Of a stretch of 64,000 bases of DNA, positions 63,193 through 64,000 are shown piece by piece. The notes below the pieces were generated by a model. The model saw only the letters and a list, made by a program, of their open reading frames with translations, was not told where the DNA came from and did not search any database. The position numbers and the translations under genes were made by a program. This DNA comes from Candidatus Nitronauta litoralis (GTDB lineage Bacteria > Nitrospinota > Nitrospinia > Nitrospinales > Nitrospinaceae). The DNA lies in contig CP048685.1 of the NCBI GenBank assembly GCA_015698285.1, positions 2,914,001 through 2,978,000 on the forward strand, written 5' to 3'. The number at the start of each line of letters is the position of its first letter. Position 1 is the first letter of the stretch.

Positions 63193-63318
63193 CTACCTTC
63201 CCAAGGTATTCCGGACCTTGAGGAAGGCAAAGAGAACTAGTTGAACAGTTATTAATGCAATTCCCAGTTCAGTATGATCCTCCAGGGCTTGAGGCAAATC
63301 GAAAGTAAAAGTAGGCAT
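63193..63318 (-). CDS. Micro-gene: small coat-like protein (gIX/gVII-like)
   Basis: 41 residues, no signal peptide: an acidic N-terminus (MPTFTFDLPQALEDHTEL), a hydrophobic helix (GIALITVQLVLFAFL) and a basic end (KVRNTLGR). This negative-helix-positive layout equals a mature coat protein without signal sequence. ATG at 63318 overlaps the stop of the preceding micro-gene (TAATG). Position equals gIX of Ff phages. Confidence 0.68.
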   Translation of the reverse strand: MPTFTFDLPQALEDHTELGIALITVQLVLFAFLKVRNTLGR

Positions 63319-63401
63319 TATTTCCCCAACATTTTAAGAATGGTCCCGACCGTAAAGCCGAGAAAATAAATTGAAAATAAAGCAAAGGAAAAATCAGTCA
63401 T
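63318..63401 (-). CDS. Micro-gene: 27-residue membrane peptide (gVII-like)
   Basis: 27 residues: MTDFSFALFSIYFLGFTV then GTILKMLGK. One hydrophobic helix and a basic end. ATG at 63401 has AGGTGAGG directly upstream; TAATG junction with the next micro-gene. pVII and pIX of M13 are 33 and 32 residues with the same plan and start virion assembly. Below the usual ORF length cut-off, so it would be missed by automatic calling. Confidence 0.65.
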   Translation of the reverse strand: MTDFSFALFSIYFLGFTVGTILKMLGK

Positions 63402-63483
63402 AACCTCACCTGGAAAACCAATCCAAATAACTAAATATGCCAATAAGCAGAGGCACAATTGCCAACGGATTGCTATTTTTCAA

Positions 63484-63506
63484 AATTCGAATTAAAAATT
63501 CGAATT
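63484..63506. promoter_or_regulatory. Twin palindromes aattcgaatt, operator-like
   Basis: Two identical 10-bp palindromes AATTCGAATT at 63484-63493 and 63497-63506 are separated by AAA, in a noncoding AT-rich gap upstream of the micro-genes. Two identical sites 13 bp apart could bind a dimeric regulator, or the phage ssDNA-binding protein. Confidence 0.45.
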
Positions 63507-63521
63507 GTTAAAAAACAGCTG

Positions 63522-63567
63522 AAAAAACAAAAAACAAAAAACAAAAAACAAAAAGACAAAAAAAACT
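63522..63567. repeat. Low-complexity CAAAAAA heptad tract
   Basis: Five successive units of C plus five or six A (caaaaaa register) occupy about 46 bp in the 63402-63666 gap, which contains no gene. On the minus strand this is a T-rich stretch after the ssDNA-binding-like gene, so it may act as a processing or termination region, or as an unwinding element. Confidence 0.6.
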
Positions 63568-63666
63568 TAAGGGAAAAGTCCAAATTCAAAAATAAAAAAA
63601 TTAAAACAAATTTTAAAAATTAAGAATCCCTTTCAAAATTAGACCCTTCAATTCTTTAAACCCAAG

Positions 63667-63999
63667 CTATGCAGCTTTTTGTTCACCTGGCTTTTTTGTT
63701 TCTTTAACTTCGAGAATTTCTTCTTTTCCCCTACAAGACAAATAGCAGAAATATTTCTGCCTTTCTTTTTTAATGCCGGTGACCGGAAAAATAAATTTCT
63801 TCCCAACCATTTCATTGAGTAAACCCCATTCAATAGGCGCCCGTAAATCCACCAGTTGAAGCCTACTCTCCCCACTCGGTTGTTTTTCTTCAGCCATTAC
63901 CTGGATAAGATTAGAAGCTTCCCAAGAATCACCAGTTGTTGGGTTTTTACCAGCAGGATTCTGAGAAACAGCAAGAACTTGTCCTTGAAAATTAAACAT
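63667..63999 (-). CDS. Small ssDNA-binding-like protein (gV-like), start at the window edge
   Basis: 110 residues from an ATG at 63999; the ribosome site cannot be seen, so a longer N-terminus is possible. Beta-rich N-terminus MFNFQGQVLAVSQNP, middle (SRLQLVDLRAPIEWGLLNEMVGKKFIFPVTGI) and a Lys/Glu-rich tail (VKETKKPGEQKAA). Size, OB-like alternation of strands and place ahead of the coat genes match gene V proteins, which coat replicated single strands and hold them for assembly. Sequence evidence alone is weak. Confidence 0.6.
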   Translation of the reverse strand: MFNFQGQVLAVSQNPAGKNPTTGDSWEASNLIQVMAEEKQPSGESRLQLVDLRAPIEWGLLNEMVGKKFIFPVTGIKKERQKYFCYLSCRGKEEILEVKETKKPGEQKAA

Positions 64000-64000
64000 A

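Larger units (their letters stand above)
57487..64000. mobile_element. Inovirus (filamentous phage) prophage, right end outside the window
   Basis: Bounded on the left by the tRNA-Glu att core and running off the right edge, more than 6.5 kb. It contains a tyrosine integrase, divergent repressor, a Zot ATPase, a typical major coat protein precursor, a Gly-linker adsorption protein, a gVI-like membrane protein, three micro-genes and a small ssDNA-binding-like protein, ordered as in Ff phages (gV-gVII-gIX-gVIII-gIII-gVI-gI). The rolling-circle or other replication initiator is not seen and should lie to the right. No secretin gene is visible, so it may use a host secretin. Confidence 0.92.

Noticed and set aside
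63522-63567. CRISPR-like regularity
   Set aside because: The heptads are low-complexity A-rich units without spacers.

Overview
The window reads as chromosome of a Gram-negative, probably marine and probably aerobic bacterium. Nothing in it is a definitive taxonomic marker. Gene content and protein style fit the Nitrospinota (Nitrospina-like) or a neighbouring deltaproteobacterial-type lineage; this is inference, at about 0.6. Supporting points are TonB-dependent uptake, Tat export, complex I membrane genes, PanBCD with an adjacent deoxynucleoside kinase, and glycogen synthase next to GalT.

Left part (1-36.5 kb). A partial MBOAT O-acyltransferase is followed by a secreted lipase-like FG-GAP protein that has a broken paralogue tail just upstream. 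Then come a methyltransferase/flavin reductase pair, TsaB, RNase D, a DUF115 protein, MutL and an XRE regulator. A minus-strand run follows: panB-panC-panD-TPR, deoxynucleoside kinase, response regulator, GAF histidine kinase, glgA and galT. After it come coaBC, an FGE-like protein, a copper P-type ATPase, a ClC transporter, rpe, tatA, and a TonB receptor/PepSY metal-uptake pair.

Middle (36.6-45 kb). A minus-strand complex I operon is ordered nuoA-C-H-I-J-K-L-M-N. nuoB, nuoD and nuoEFG are absent from the locus. Upstream of nuoA is about 1.1 kb without an intact gene; it holds a decayed tail-completion-type phage gene and a degenerate dispersed repeat.

Right host part (46.1-56.9 kb). SulP transporter, a mechanosensitive-type channel, two overlapping MgtE-related genes (one lacking the membrane domain), a CDF transporter, then a tight four-gene cluster: circularly permuted ATP-grasp, alpha-E, Anbu proteasome-type peptidase and transglutaminase.

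Right end (57.1-64 kb). This is the most interesting part: a tRNA-Glu integration hot spot. A dead P4-type integrase (57149-57334) lies beside the 3' fragment of tRNA-Glu(CUC) at 57487-57530. From there to the window edge runs a filamentous-phage (inovirus) prophage: tyrosine integrase, divergent XRE repressor, a small early gene, and on the minus strand a complete morphogenesis block in the classical Ff order. That order is ssDNA-binding-like (gV), two micro-genes (gVII/gIX-like), major coat (gVIII), a further micro-gene, adsorption protein (gIII), gVI-like and Zot (gI). Three of these genes are under 45 codons. The replication initiator, the other attachment site and the restored tRNA are predicted just beyond base 64000.
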